DNA of 64,000 bases from G013214665 sp964649815. Its GTDB lineage: Bacteria > Pseudomonadota > Alphaproteobacteria > Rhodobacterales > Rhodobacteraceae. Positions within the stretch are counted from its first letter, which is position 1. Every line of letters begins with the position of its first letter. A model generated the notes under the pieces. The model worked only from the letters and a program-made list of their open reading frames with translations. It searched no databases and was not told the DNA's origin. Positions 24,088 to 32,622 of the stretch are shown in pieces. The stretch spans positions 1 through 64,000 of the forward strand of contig CAZYQC010000007.1 in NCBI GenBank assembly GCA_964649815.1, in the 5' to 3' direction. The translations under genes and the position numbers were made by a program.

Positions 24088-25296
24088 ATGTACCGAGTAG
24101 CGATCACAGGCGCGGGCACGATCAACGCGCTTGGGCATTCTGCCAATGAAACCTATGCCGCGATGCGCGAAGGTCGCTGTGGCATTGGGCCGTTGGAATT
24201 TCAGGACGTTGAGCGACTGTCGATCAAGATCGGCGGTCAGGTGCGCGATTTCGAAAGCGAACGCCGCTTTAACCGCCAACAGATCAGCCTCTATGATCGG
24301 TTCACGCAATTCACCCTCGCCGCAGCCAAAGAGGCGATCGAGCAATCCGGGCTAGAGTTCCACGGCGATTTGGCCGCGCGGTCTGGCGTGATCCTGGGCA
24401 CTGCTGGCGGAGGCGTGAACACCTGGGACGTGAATTACCGGCTTGTCTATGAGGAAGGCAAAAACCGGGTCCATCCGTTCGTCGTGCCAAAGCTCATGAA
24501 CAACGCTGCGGCAAGCCACATCAGCATCGAGTTCAACCTCAAAGGCCCGTCATTCACCGTGGCCACCGCCTGCGCCAGCTCTAATCACGCGATGGCGCAA
24601 GCCTTTTCGATGGTTCGCTCTGGCATGTCGCCTGCAATGGTAACCGGCGGGTCTGAATCCATGCTGTGCTTTGGCGGTGTAAAGGCCTGGGAAGGCCTGC
24701 GGGTCATGTCGAAAGACGCCTGTCGCCCGTTTTCGGCCAACCGAAATGGCATGGTCCAAGGCGAAGGCGCGGGCATTTTCGTGTTCGAGGAAATGGAGCA
24801 CGCAAAAGCCCGCGGTGCCGACATCCTGGCCGAGGTGATCGGTTTCGGCATGTCGTCTGACGCAAGCGATATTGTCATGCCCTCCAAAAACGGAGCGGCC
24901 CGCGCCATCGAAGGCGCTTTGGCGGATGCAAAAATTGCGCCCGATGCGGTTGGCTATGTGAACGCGCACGGAACGGGCACGGCGGCGAACGACAAAACGG
25001 AATGCGCCGCCGTGGCGGATGCCTTTGGCGCCCATGCCGATGAGCTTTTGATCTCGTCAACGAAATCGATGCATGGCCATCTCATCGGCGGCACCGGAGC
25101 GGTCGAGCTCTTGGCCTGTATCATGGCGCTGCGCGAAGGGATCGTTGCGCCGACAATCGGGTACGAGGAACCGGACCCGGAATGCGCGTTGGATGTCGTT
25201 CCCAATGAGGCGAGAGAGGCAAAAGTCGACGTGGCCCTGTCAAATGCGTTCGCCTTTGGCGGCATGAACGCTGTTTTGGCCCTGCGCAAAGTATAA
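24088..25296 (+). CDS. Beta-ketoacyl-ACP synthase, FabF-like
   Basis: 402 residues with a thiolase fold. The active-site cysteine is Cys162 in TVATACASSNHAM, and the two catalytic histidines are in NAHGTGTAANDK and SMHGHLIGGTGA. The C-terminal NAFAFGGMNAVLALRK is typical of FabF/KAS II. The gene follows a dedicated ACP and lpxD, so it probably elongates an acyl chain bound to that ACP for an envelope lipid, rather than serving bulk fatty acid synthesis. A chain-length-factor or polyketide-type role cannot be ruled out. A strong hairpin terminator overlaps its stop codon. Confidence 0.92.
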   Translation: MYRVAITGAGTINALGHSANETYAAMREGRCGIGPLEFQDVERLSIKIGGQVRDFESERRFNRQQISLYDRFTQFTLAAAKEAIEQSGLEFHGDLAARSGVILGTAGGGVNTWDVNYRLVYEEGKNRVHPFVVPKLMNNAAASHISIEFNLKGPSFTVATACASSNHAMAQAFSMVRSGMSPAMVTGGSESMLCFGGVKAWEGLRVMSKDACRPFSANRNGMVQGEGAGIFVFEEMEHAKARGADILAEVIGFGMSSDASDIVMPSKNGAARAIEGALADAKIAPDAVGYVNAHGTGTAANDKTECAAVADAFGAHADELLISSTKSMHGHLIGGTGAVELLACIMALREGIVAPTIGYEEPDPECALDVVPNEAREAKVDVALSNAFAFGGMNAVLALRKV

Positions 25297-25318
25297 AGCC
25301 GCCCCGAAAGGCGGCTTT
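25295..25318 (+). terminator. Rho-independent terminator after the ketoacyl synthase gene
   Basis: AAAGCCGCC, a six-base loop, then GGCGGCTTT form a nine-base-pair perfect stem. With A's on the left and T's on the right it can work on both strands, and it separates the convergent ketoacyl synthase and IalB genes. Confidence 0.8.
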
Positions 25319-25343
25319 GGTCAGTTCACTTTGGTGCGGTTGC

Positions 25344-25946
25344 TTATTGGTCGATCACCGACACGCGGTCAAAGCTGGCGGTAAAGCCGGTGAGTGACAG
25401 GGTCAGGTTGACCTTTTGGTCCGGCGCCAAGGCCGGAACGATGGTCAGAACGGCCTGATTGCCCGCTTTGAACGCCGCGATGTCCGGTGCGGTCAAACCC
25501 ATCCGCGCGTAGCATCCGACGGGGTTGCAAAACGCATAAGGATAACGCCGCGCCTTGCCTCCATCGACAGAGACGCTGACCTGTTGGGGCAGGGCGGTTT
25601 CAAGCGGCACCACCAAGGTTGCCCCGGCAATTGCGCGGCCCCCTTCGGGCAAGCGGAACAAAGACATCTCGGCCACCGGTTGACCCTGCCCATCATCCAT
25701 CAATTGATACATCTGGCAGGGGTCTTCTTCGGCCTCGGTCTTGATGCAGCGCATTTCCCAATCGCCGATGACTTCGTCTGTATAGGTCTGACCGATCTCA
25801 GCGGTTTCGCGTGTCGGCTCACCAAAGCTGAGTTGATCTTCGATGGCGGCGGCCGATCCGTCGTCAGAGGAGGATTGAGCCATAAGGGCCATCGGTGCCG
25901 CAGCAACGAGCGCCGCCAGGGTCAGTGCTTTGAGTGCAATCTGCAT
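25344..25946 (-). CDS. Invasion-associated locus B (IalB) family protein
   Basis: 200 residues from the ATG at 25946 (MQIALKALTLAALVAAAPMA), which gives a clean Sec signal peptide; a GTG at 25967 would add seven residues. The mature domain has the IalB pattern: GDWEMRCIK near residue 60, PCQMYQLMDD, and a paired-cysteine strand AFCNPVGCYARMGL. The four cysteines visible probably form two disulfides. Family members are periplasmic proteins, linked to host-cell invasion in Bartonella but widespread in free-living alphaproteobacteria with unknown function. It appears to be a single-gene unit. Confidence 0.88.
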   Translation of the reverse strand: MQIALKALTLAALVAAAPMALMAQSSSDDGSAAAIEDQLSFGEPTRETAEIGQTYTDEVIGDWEMRCIKTEAEEDPCQMYQLMDDGQGQPVAEMSLFRLPEGGRAIAGATLVVPLETALPQQVSVSVDGGKARRYPYAFCNPVGCYARMGLTAPDIAAFKAGNQAVLTIVPALAPDQKVNLTLSLTGFTASFDRVSVIDQ

Positions 25947-26068
25947 AACAAATCCATACTTGGTCACGTTTGCGCCTTAGCTATCACGGAGCCCAGGCAG
26001 TGTCAGTGTGAAATGAGGCGACAATGACGCAACATCAACCCCGTTTCAAACACGATTGCGCCAAACAT

Positions 26069-26095
26069 AAAAAAGGAGGCCGCGGCCCCCTTTTT
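26069..26095. terminator. Strong hairpin with flanking A and T runs
   Basis: AAAAAGG-A-GGCC pairs with GGCC-C-CCTTTTT around a short GC core. No plus-strand gene ends just before it, and ialB points away. It may mark the end of a small transcript in this intergenic region. Confidence 0.55.
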
Positions 26096-26404
26096 CATTT
26101 TAGTCTCCCCGTCGGACTGACCGACCTTTTTATGAACGCGACGTTACGAAAGCAATCGGCACCGGTCAACAGCTAATCGCGACGTTTTGGCACAGATTTG
26201 TCCACAGCGACGCAAATTGCAGAACGCAACGGATTTGTCTGAAAAAACGTGAAAAAAAGGCCGCGCACACCGGCGCGGCCAGTCCAATAGGGAGGATTGC
26301 CCGCGACCCGAGAACATCAAGCCATAGGCAAAAATCTATATGGCTAACAAAGGTTAAATTTGTATGGTCAAAAGGTCGAAAATTCTGGGGGCGATGCGGG
26401 CATC
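26096..26404. other. Long intergenic region with several hairpins, possible small RNA
   Basis: No protein gene is supported. It contains GTCGG-ACTGA-CCGAC followed by CTTTTT near 26110-26130, and a stronger GGCCGCGC-ACACCG-GCGCGGCC stem at 26259-26280 preceded by seven A's, which on the minus strand would be a hairpin followed by a U-run. Together with the 26069 hairpin this could frame one or two small RNAs. The last part is the AT-rich upstream region of the ATPase gene. Confidence 0.35.
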
Positions 26405-27958
26405 ATGATGGACGGGCATATCTTTATCGGCGGCGGGGGCGAGGAGTACGCAGAAAAGCAGGGGCTCAACCTCAAATACGCGAACCGGCACGGCCTGATC
26501 GCGGGCGCCACAGGCACCGGCAAGACGGTCACGCTGCAAATTCTTGCCGAAGGCTTTTCGAACGCAGGCGTGCCGGTGTTCCTGTCGGATGTCAAAGGCG
26601 ATCTCTCTGGCTTGGCCCAATCAGGCACGGCCGCGTTCAAACTGCATGGCCCCTTTACGGAACGCGCGGCAAAGATCGGCTTTGATGATTATGGCTATCA
26701 CGCCTGCCCGGTGACGTTCTGGGACCTTATGGGCGAAAAGGGCCATCCCGTTCGCACCACAGTGTCTGAAATGGGCCCACTTTTGCTGTCGCGGCTGATG
26801 GATCTGACCGAGGCACAGGAAGGCATTTTGAACATCGCCTTCCGTGTCGCTGACGAAGAAAATCTGGCGCTCTTGGATCTCAAAGACCTGCAATCTCTTT
26901 TGGTTTGGGTCGGCGAAAACAGCAAAGCACTGTCGCTGCGGTATGGCAATATCTCCACCCAATCCGTTGGCGCCATCCAAAGACGGTTGCTGGTTTTGGA
27001 AAACCAAGGCGGGCAGAACCTTTTTGGCGAGCCGGCCCTTGATCTTGCAGACCTCATGCGCACCGATGCGGATGGCAAAGGCATGATCAACATTCTGGCC
27101 GCCGATCAATTGATGGGCGCGCCCAAGCTATATGCGACGTTCTTGTTGTGGCTCTTGTCCGAGCTTTTCGAAGAACTGCCCGAGGTCGGCGACCCCGACA
27201 AGCCCAAGCTCGTGTTCTTTTTTGACGAAGCGCATCTTCTGTTCGAAGACGCGCCCAAAGCGCTGGTCGACAAGGTCGAACAGGTCGCGCGGCTGATCCG
27301 GTCCAAGGGGGTGGGGATCTACTTCATCACGCAAAATCCCGATGACGTGCCAGAAGACATTCTGGGCCAATTGGGCAACCGCTTTCAACACGCGCTGCGG
27401 GCGTTTACAGCGCGCGACAAAAAGGCCCTGCGCATGGCGGCCGAGACCTACCGCGAAAACCCGCGCTTTGATACCGAAGAGGCGATCCGCGAGGTTGGCG
27501 TCGGCGAAGCGGTGACCTCGATGCTGCAAAAGAAAGGCATTCCCGGCATCGTTGAGCGGACCTTGATCCGCCCGCCGTCATCGCAACTGGGTCCGATCAC
27601 GGATGCAGAGCGGGCAAGCCTCATGGCGACAAACGCGATGGCTGGCAAGTATGACACGGTTCTCGACCGCAAATCAGCCTTCGAAATTCTCAAGGCGCGC
27701 GCCGAAGCAGCCGCAGCCGAGGCAGCCAAAGCCGAAGAGGCCGCAGAAGAACAGGCGCCGATGCTACGCGAATTCAATGCAGGACGGCGATATACCGGCG
27801 GGCGCGTGACAAGATCGACCTCGCGGCCCAGCCGATCGCGGCGTCAGACCGATACGCTTGGCGGCGCGCTGACCCATGCCGTGATCAAAGAGCTCAAGGG
27901 CACGACAGGCCGGCGCATTGTGCGCGGGATTTTGGGTGGCTTGTTCAAGGGACGCTAA
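26405..27958 (+). CDS. HerA-like ATPase, DUF853/COG0433
   Basis: 517 residues from the ATG at 26405 (MMDGHIFIGGGGEEYAEKQG). The Walker A is GATGTGKTVTLQ (about residues 36-43), Walker B is KLVFFFDEAHLLFED, and there is a glutamine-rich sensor region GIYFITQNPDDVPEDILGQLGNR. The C-terminal DUF853 portion ends in an Ala/Glu coiled-coil-like stretch and a basic tail. This family of FtsK/HerA-type motor ATPases is widely conserved but poorly understood; some relatives act in DNA end processing or defence. Here it stands alone, with no NurA-like nuclease beside it, so I assign no pathway. Confidence 0.88.
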   Translation: MMDGHIFIGGGGEEYAEKQGLNLKYANRHGLIAGATGTGKTVTLQILAEGFSNAGVPVFLSDVKGDLSGLAQSGTAAFKLHGPFTERAAKIGFDDYGYHACPVTFWDLMGEKGHPVRTTVSEMGPLLLSRLMDLTEAQEGILNIAFRVADEENLALLDLKDLQSLLVWVGENSKALSLRYGNISTQSVGAIQRRLLVLENQGGQNLFGEPALDLADLMRTDADGKGMINILAADQLMGAPKLYATFLLWLLSELFEELPEVGDPDKPKLVFFFDEAHLLFEDAPKALVDKVEQVARLIRSKGVGIYFITQNPDDVPEDILGQLGNRFQHALRAFTARDKKALRMAAETYRENPRFDTEEAIREVGVGEAVTSMLQKKGIPGIVERTLIRPPSSQLGPITDAERASLMATNAMAGKYDTVLDRKSAFEILKARAEAAAAEAAKAEEAAEEQAPMLREFNAGRRYTGGRVTRSTSRPSRSRRQTDTLGGALTHAVIKELKGTTGRRIVRGILGGLFKGR

Positions 27959-28087
27959 GGCGTCGCGCGGCATCCGCAGGGATTTTTTTTGAAAAAATGT
28001 GGGGGCCATGTCGATTGGCCGTCTCTTCGTTCGTCATGTCAATGAAAGCCCTTTGGTTTTCGATGTGAACAGAACGGAGATACAGCC

Positions 28088-28594
28088 ATGACTCTTTTGC
28101 AAATTTTAGGAGGCGCCGTCGGCGTTGTCGCCTTGGCCGCAGCAGGCACCTTGCTTTTGCCTCGCCACATTCACGTGGAGCGCACCAGCTTTGTGCCCAA
28201 AGCGCCCGCCGCGATCTTGGCGGCTGCCGCCTCAACCGAAGGGTACCAAACCTTCAACCCGTACCTCAGCACGGACCCTGACCTCAGGATCGAGCCCTTT
28301 GGCCCCAATGCCGGTGTCGGCGCGGCCTTTCGGTTCGAAGGCAAAGACGGCAAAGGCACCCAGACGGTCGCCTCTGTTTCTGCCTCCGAAGTCCATTACG
28401 CAATCGATCTGGGCCCAATGGGACGCCCCAAACAGGCCATCAAAGCGGTGCCAGACGGGGCAGGGGCCCAAGTCACATGGTCGATGGATGCCGATATGGG
28501 CTTTAACCCGGTGGCCCGGATCATCGGTCTTTTCATGGACAGCATGATGGGCAAAACTTTCGAAACAGGTCTCAAAAACATGGCGCAAGCCTGA
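28088..28594 (+). CDS. SRPBCC (START-like) family protein
   Basis: 168 residues. A hydrophobic N-terminal segment (LLQILGGAVGVVALAAAGTLLL) forms a membrane anchor or signal peptide. The remaining chain has the SRPBCC pattern, with FVPKAPAAILAAAASTEGYQTFNPY, FRFEGKDGKGTQTV and the C-terminal helix MDSMMGKTFETGLKNMAQ. Such domains bind hydrophobic ligands in a deep cavity. It is followed by a YciI-like gene and an ECF sigma factor, and genes of this kind often form one unit. Confidence 0.82.
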   Translation: MTLLQILGGAVGVVALAAAGTLLLPRHIHVERTSFVPKAPAAILAAAASTEGYQTFNPYLSTDPDLRIEPFGPNAGVGAAFRFEGKDGKGTQTVASVSASEVHYAIDLGPMGRPKQAIKAVPDGAGAQVTWSMDADMGFNPVARIIGLFMDSMMGKTFETGLKNMAQA

Positions 28595-28618
28595 CCCCAG
28601 CCAACAGGAACCAACGTT

Positions 28619-28972
28619 ATGCGATACACATTTCTTCTCTACACCGATCCCGCCGACCTCGCCCATATGACCCCCGAGGACTGGGCCAAGGAAAAAGAAG
28701 TCTACGGTGCCTATATCGGCGCCTTGCAAGAGGCGGGCGTCTTTGTGGATACCGATTGGCTGATGCCCGTTGAAACCGCGACAACCTTGTCGATGAAAGG
28801 CGGTGTCAAAACCGTCCAGGACGGGCCGTTCGCCGAAACCAAGGAAACGCTGGGCGGAAACTTTGTGATCGATGTGCCCGATCTTGACGCCGCTTTGGCC
28901 TGGGCCGAAAAATGTCCCGCCGCCAAAACCGGCAAGATCGAGATCCGCGCCTCGATGATGGGTCAGGAATGA
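28619..28972 (+). CDS. YciI/DGPF-domain protein
   Basis: 117 residues. MRYTFLLYTDPADLAHM opens the YCII-related fold, and VQDGPFAETKETLGGNFVIDVPDLDAALAWA carries the DGPF motif that names the family. The fold is a dimeric alpha-beta barrel without a clear active site. It overlaps the downstream sigma-factor gene by four bases (ATGA). DGPF proteins are the known genomic companions of ECF42 sigma factors and are thought to be their targets or modulators. Confidence 0.9.
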   Translation: MRYTFLLYTDPADLAHMTPEDWAKEKEVYGAYIGALQEAGVFVDTDWLMPVETATTLSMKGGVKTVQDGPFAETKETLGGNFVIDVPDLDAALAWAEKCPAAKTGKIEIRASMMGQE

Positions 28973-30159
28973 CCTCAGCCTCGGCGCGCGCAGCTGATAT
29001 GGCCGCGCGCGCCAGCTATGGCAAATTGCTCGCCATTGTGGCTGCGCGCACCGGCGATGTGGCCTCGGCCGAAGACGCCCTTGCCGAGGCCTTTGCCCGC
29101 GCCTTGGAGACATGGCCGCGCGATGGCGTGCCGGAAAACCCCGATGCCTGGCTTTTGACCACCGCGCGCAACCGCTTGACCGACATAGAGCGCAAAGCCG
29201 CCCGGATAGACGTGACCCAGGACGTGCCCGACATGCCCCAGAACCAAGACACCAGCCCGCCACCTCTGCCAGATCGCCGTCTGGCCTTGATGTGCGTCTG
29301 CACGCATCCCGCCATCGCGCCTGATCTGCATGCGCCGCTGATGCTCCAAACGGTTCTGGGCGTGGATGCGAAAGGTATCGCACGGGCCTTTCTCGACAGT
29401 CCGACCGCGCTCGCGCAACGTCTGGTCCGCGCCAAACGCAAGATCAAGGATGCGCGCATCCCCTTCGTCGTGCCCGATCTTGCGCAGCTCGGCCCCCGGC
29501 TTACCGCACTCCTCGAAAGCATCTACGCCCTCCATGCGCTCGATTGGCTGGATCCAAGCGACGATATGGGGCACGAGGCGATGTTCCTTGCCGACCTCAT
29601 CGCACGCGAACGCCCCATGCTGCCCGAAGCCCGCGGGCTCGCCGCGCTCATCGCGTTGGGTCACGCCCGCCGTGACGCGCGGCTGGCCGATGGCGCCCTG
29701 GTCCCGGTGCCGGACCAAGACACCACCCTTTGGGATCACAGCCTGATCCGCTACGGCCTGCGCCACCTCGCCATCGCCCAGTCGCACCGCCAACCCGGCC
29801 GGTTCCAGATCGAAGCGGCGATACAAGCCGCTCACATTCACCGTCACGACACCGGCCAAACCGACTGGCGCGCCATCCTCGCCCTCTATGACGGCCTATG
29901 GTCCTTGACCCCAACACTCGGCGTGGCCGTCGCCCGCACCGCGGCCCTGGCCCATGTCGAAGGCTCATCCGCCGCCCTTGCTGTGCTCAACAACATCCAA
30001 AACACCGATCGGTTCCAACCGGCCCACGCCACCCGCGCCGATCTGCTCGCGCAATTGGGCGACAAGGCCGCCGCGCGCACAGCCTATGACAAAGCCATCT
30101 CGCTCACCACCGAAGCAGCATTGCGCACATACCTGGTCACGAAACGAAACCGGCTCTGA
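28969..30159 (+). CDS. ECF-type sigma factor with C-terminal extension (ECF42-like, DUF6596)
   Basis: 396 residues from the ATG at 28969 that overlaps the YciI stop. Residues about 1-170 contain sigma region 2 (GDVASAEDALAEAFARALETWP, NPDAWLLTTARNRLTDIERK) and a region 4 helix-turn-helix (IARAFLDSPTALAQRLVRAKRK). The long C-terminal half has the HALDWLDPSDDMGHEAMFLADLIARE and ALAHVEGSSAALAVLNNI helical repeats typical of ECF42 proteins, which need no anti-sigma factor. Here it is encoded with its usual DGPF partner. Its regulon and trigger are unknown. A dispersed hairpin repeat follows directly. Confidence 0.9.
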   Translation: MTSASARAADMAARASYGKLLAIVAARTGDVASAEDALAEAFARALETWPRDGVPENPDAWLLTTARNRLTDIERKAARIDVTQDVPDMPQNQDTSPPPLPDRRLALMCVCTHPAIAPDLHAPLMLQTVLGVDAKGIARAFLDSPTALAQRLVRAKRKIKDARIPFVVPDLAQLGPRLTALLESIYALHALDWLDPSDDMGHEAMFLADLIARERPMLPEARGLAALIALGHARRDARLADGALVPVPDQDTTLWDHSLIRYGLRHLAIAQSHRQPGRFQIEAAIQAAHIHRHDTGQTDWRAILALYDGLWSLTPTLGVAVARTAALAHVEGSSAALAVLNNIQNTDRFQPAHATRADLLAQLGDKAAARTAYDKAISLTTEAALRTYLVTKRNRL

Positions 30160-30215
30160 CTTTCTTTTGGCCATATACATCCCGGGGAGCGCGAGGGGCT
30201 GGCCCCTCGCTCCGA
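30160..30215 (-). repeat. Dispersed hairpin/box repeat, copy C
   Basis: CTTTCTTTTGGCCATATACATCC is followed by the strong stem GCGAGGGGC/GCCCCTCGC (30191-30210). It occupies the 75-base gap between the convergent sigma-factor and livM genes and probably terminates transcription from one or both sides. Confidence 0.6.
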
Positions 30216-30234
30216 CAGAGACATCAGCGCTCCA

Positions 30235-31539
30235 TCAGCGCTCTGGGATCAATCCACGCGGGCTAAACCGCAGCACCAAAAGCAACACAAGCCCCATCGT
30301 CAAAAGCCGCATATGCGCCGCACTTTCCAAAAGATGTTCGCGCAAAAAGCTGCCCTCAGCCATGCCCGCCGTGATCAAATTCATGAGCGCCAGGCCCAAA
30401 GGCTCGACCATGACCCACAGCCACCAGATCAGAAAACCGCCCAATACCGCCCCTAGATTGTTGCCAGAGCCGCCCACAATCACCATCACCCAGATCAAAA
30501 AGGTCCAACGCAAAGGCTGATAGGATTGCGGCGCCAAAAGCCCGTCCAGCGTTGTGGCCATCGCCCCCGCCATGCCGCAAATGGCCGAGCCCAGAATAAA
30601 GATCTGCAAATGCCGGGCCGTGACGTCTTTGCCCATCGCCTCGGCGGCCACCTCATTGTCACGGATCGCCCGCATCATCCGGCCCCAGGGAGAATTGAGG
30701 GCGCGCTGCGCCATCACAAACAACAGGACCAGAACGGCCGTGAAAAGACAGGCGTAGATCAATTTCACCCACAGCGTCGAGGCTTGCACAGGATCAATGC
30801 CCAGAGTCGCGGCGCGCTTTACAAAGGATGCGCTGGCCTGCAACTCGATCGGATCTGGCGTCGGACTTGGAATGCCATAGACAAGCTTCACCCCCCGTGC
30901 GAGCCAGTCTTCATTCTTCAGAACCGCCACAATGATCTCTGCAATCCCCAACGTTGCGATCGCCAGGTAATCAGAGCGCAGCCCCAACGCGGTTTTTCCA
31001 ATCACCCAAGCGGCGCCCGCGGCAAAGAGCCCACCCACAGGCCAAGCGACCACAACAGGCAGGCCAAGACCGCCCAGATACCCCTCCAACGCCGGGTTCA
31101 CAGCTTCCACCGCCCCAACGGCGGGATCAAACATGCCGCGATAGAGGAAAAACCCACCGATCAGGATCGCCGTCATGCCCAACCCGCGTATCCACCCGCG
31201 CGGCAATCGGGCATAGGCAAAGACGGCCAGCAAGATGGTCGCAGCCCCCAAGAGCAAAGCCAGCAAAATACCAGGTCCACCGGCCTTCCAGGCCTCGGGC
31301 ACAGCGGGCATCGACACCAAGACCGTGGCCAGCCCGCCCAGGGCGACAAATCCCATGATGCCCACGTTGAACAGCCCGGCAAAGCCCCATTGCAGGTTCA
31401 CGCCCAAAGCCATGATCGCGCTGACAAGGCCAAAGTTGAGAACAAACATCGCCGTGTCCCAACTATAGACAAAGCCTGTCCCCAAGATCAGAACAGCAAT
31501 CGCTGCAAAATAGACGATGTTCCGAATTGGCTCGCTCAT
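30235..31539 (-). CDS. livM: Branched-chain amino acid ABC transporter, permease LivM
   Basis: 434 residues, very hydrophobic, about ten membrane helices. LivM-type features include GFAGLFNVGIMGFVALGG in the N-terminal half, the LRSDYLAIATLGIAEIIVAVL segment, and the EAA-like loop WGRMMRAIRDNEVAAEAMGKDV that contacts the ATPase. It forms the membrane channel with LivH. Its start overlaps the livH stop by four bases. Substrate may be leucine/isoleucine/valine or another amino acid or amide; the family is broad. Confidence 0.92.
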   Translation of the reverse strand: MSEPIRNIVYFAAIAVLILGTGFVYSWDTAMFVLNFGLVSAIMALGVNLQWGFAGLFNVGIMGFVALGGLATVLVSMPAVPEAWKAGGPGILLALLLGAATILLAVFAYARLPRGWIRGLGMTAILIGGFFLYRGMFDPAVGAVEAVNPALEGYLGGLGLPVVVAWPVGGLFAAGAAWVIGKTALGLRSDYLAIATLGIAEIIVAVLKNEDWLARGVKLVYGIPSPTPDPIELQASASFVKRAATLGIDPVQASTLWVKLIYACLFTAVLVLLFVMAQRALNSPWGRMMRAIRDNEVAAEAMGKDVTARHLQIFILGSAICGMAGAMATTLDGLLAPQSYQPLRWTFLIWVMVIVGGSGNNLGAVLGGFLIWWLWVMVEPLGLALMNLITAGMAEGSFLREHLLESAAHMRLLTMGLVLLLVLRFSPRGLIPER

Positions 31540-32546
31540 ACTGATTTCCCCGCAAACAATCCGGTCGGCCGGAACAGAAGAACAATCAGCAATATGACAA
31601 AGCTGACGGCGAATTTGTAATCCGTACTCAAAAGCTGCGCCAAACCATCGGGCGCGAGTGTCTCTGGCAAGGCATAGCCCGCCACTTTCTTCCAGGCATA
31701 GGTCACCATCACCTCGGAAAAGGCGATCGTGAAACCACCGGCAATCGCGCCAAGCGGACTGCCCAAACCGCCCACAATGGCGGCGGCAAAAATTGGCAGC
31801 AAAAGCTGAAAATAGACAAAGGGTTTGAAGGATTTGTCCAGGCCATAAAGCGTGCCCGCCACCGTGGCCAGCGCCGCAACGATCAACCAGGTCACCATCA
31901 CCACCCGTTCGGGGTTGATCCCGGAAAGCAGCGCCAAATCCTCATTGTCCGAATAGGCGCGCATCGACTTTCCAGTGCGTGTCTTGTTCAGAAAATAGAA
32001 CAGCGCCGCAACCACGATGATGGCCGTCACAACCGTGATCCCTTGCGTGGTCTTGATCGCCAAACCTTCGTCAAGCCCGGTCATCTTTTTGAATTCGCGC
32101 ACCGAGATGATGAACCGCTCCCCATCTGCGAACCGCTGGTCATTTGGCCCGATGATAAAGCGCACAAGCCCGTTCATGATGAACATCACACCCAAAGACA
32201 CGATCACAAAAATCACCGGCTTGGCCTTTTGCGTGCGGTAAAAGCGATAGACGTATCGATCCGTAAACAGGATCAGCACCACGCACACCGCGATCCCAAA
32301 CGGCAAGGCAAGGAGCGCAGTGGGCAAGGGCCCAAAGCTCACCCCCAGGCTTTGCAGCCACCAGGTCACAAGGATCGTCGCCATTGTGCCAAAGGCCATC
32401 GTGTCGCCATGCGCAAAATTCGAAAACCGCAAAATCCCATAGATCAGAGTGACCCCAAGCGCGCCCAACGCCAGTTGCGACCCATATGCAATCGCGGGGA
32501 TCAGCACGAAATTGGACAAAACGATGAAAGCATTCAAAAGATCCAT
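31536..32546 (-). CDS. livH: Branched-chain amino acid ABC transporter, permease LivH
   Basis: 336 residues with about eight helices. GSQLALGALGVTLIYGILRFSNFAHGD near the N-terminus is the LivH hallmark, and GKSMRAYSDNEDLALLSGINPERV is its coupling loop. GLGSPLGAIAGGFTIAFSEVMV lies near the C-terminus. It pairs with LivM. Between this gene and livF lie 76 bases. Confidence 0.92.
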   Translation of the reverse strand: MDLLNAFIVLSNFVLIPAIAYGSQLALGALGVTLIYGILRFSNFAHGDTMAFGTMATILVTWWLQSLGVSFGPLPTALLALPFGIAVCVVLILFTDRYVYRFYRTQKAKPVIFVIVSLGVMFIMNGLVRFIIGPNDQRFADGERFIISVREFKKMTGLDEGLAIKTTQGITVVTAIIVVAALFYFLNKTRTGKSMRAYSDNEDLALLSGINPERVVMVTWLIVAALATVAGTLYGLDKSFKPFVYFQLLLPIFAAAIVGGLGSPLGAIAGGFTIAFSEVMVTYAWKKVAGYALPETLAPDGLAQLLSTDYKFAVSFVILLIVLLFRPTGLFAGKSV

Positions 32547-32622
32547 CGTCAGCCTCTTTCCACTTCACTTAGGCGGGCAAAACCCTCACCCAGCGGCGAC
32601 AGTGTCGCGATCCAAGCCATCC

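Noticed and set aside
26208..26216. DnaA-box-like TTGTCCACA
   Set aside because: A single near-match in an intergenic region without clustered boxes or replication genes is not evidence of an origin.
30526..31620. 364-codon plus-strand frame opposite livM
   Set aside because: Very rich in Arg, His, Gln and Pro, typical of an antisense frame to a hydrophobic membrane protein gene.
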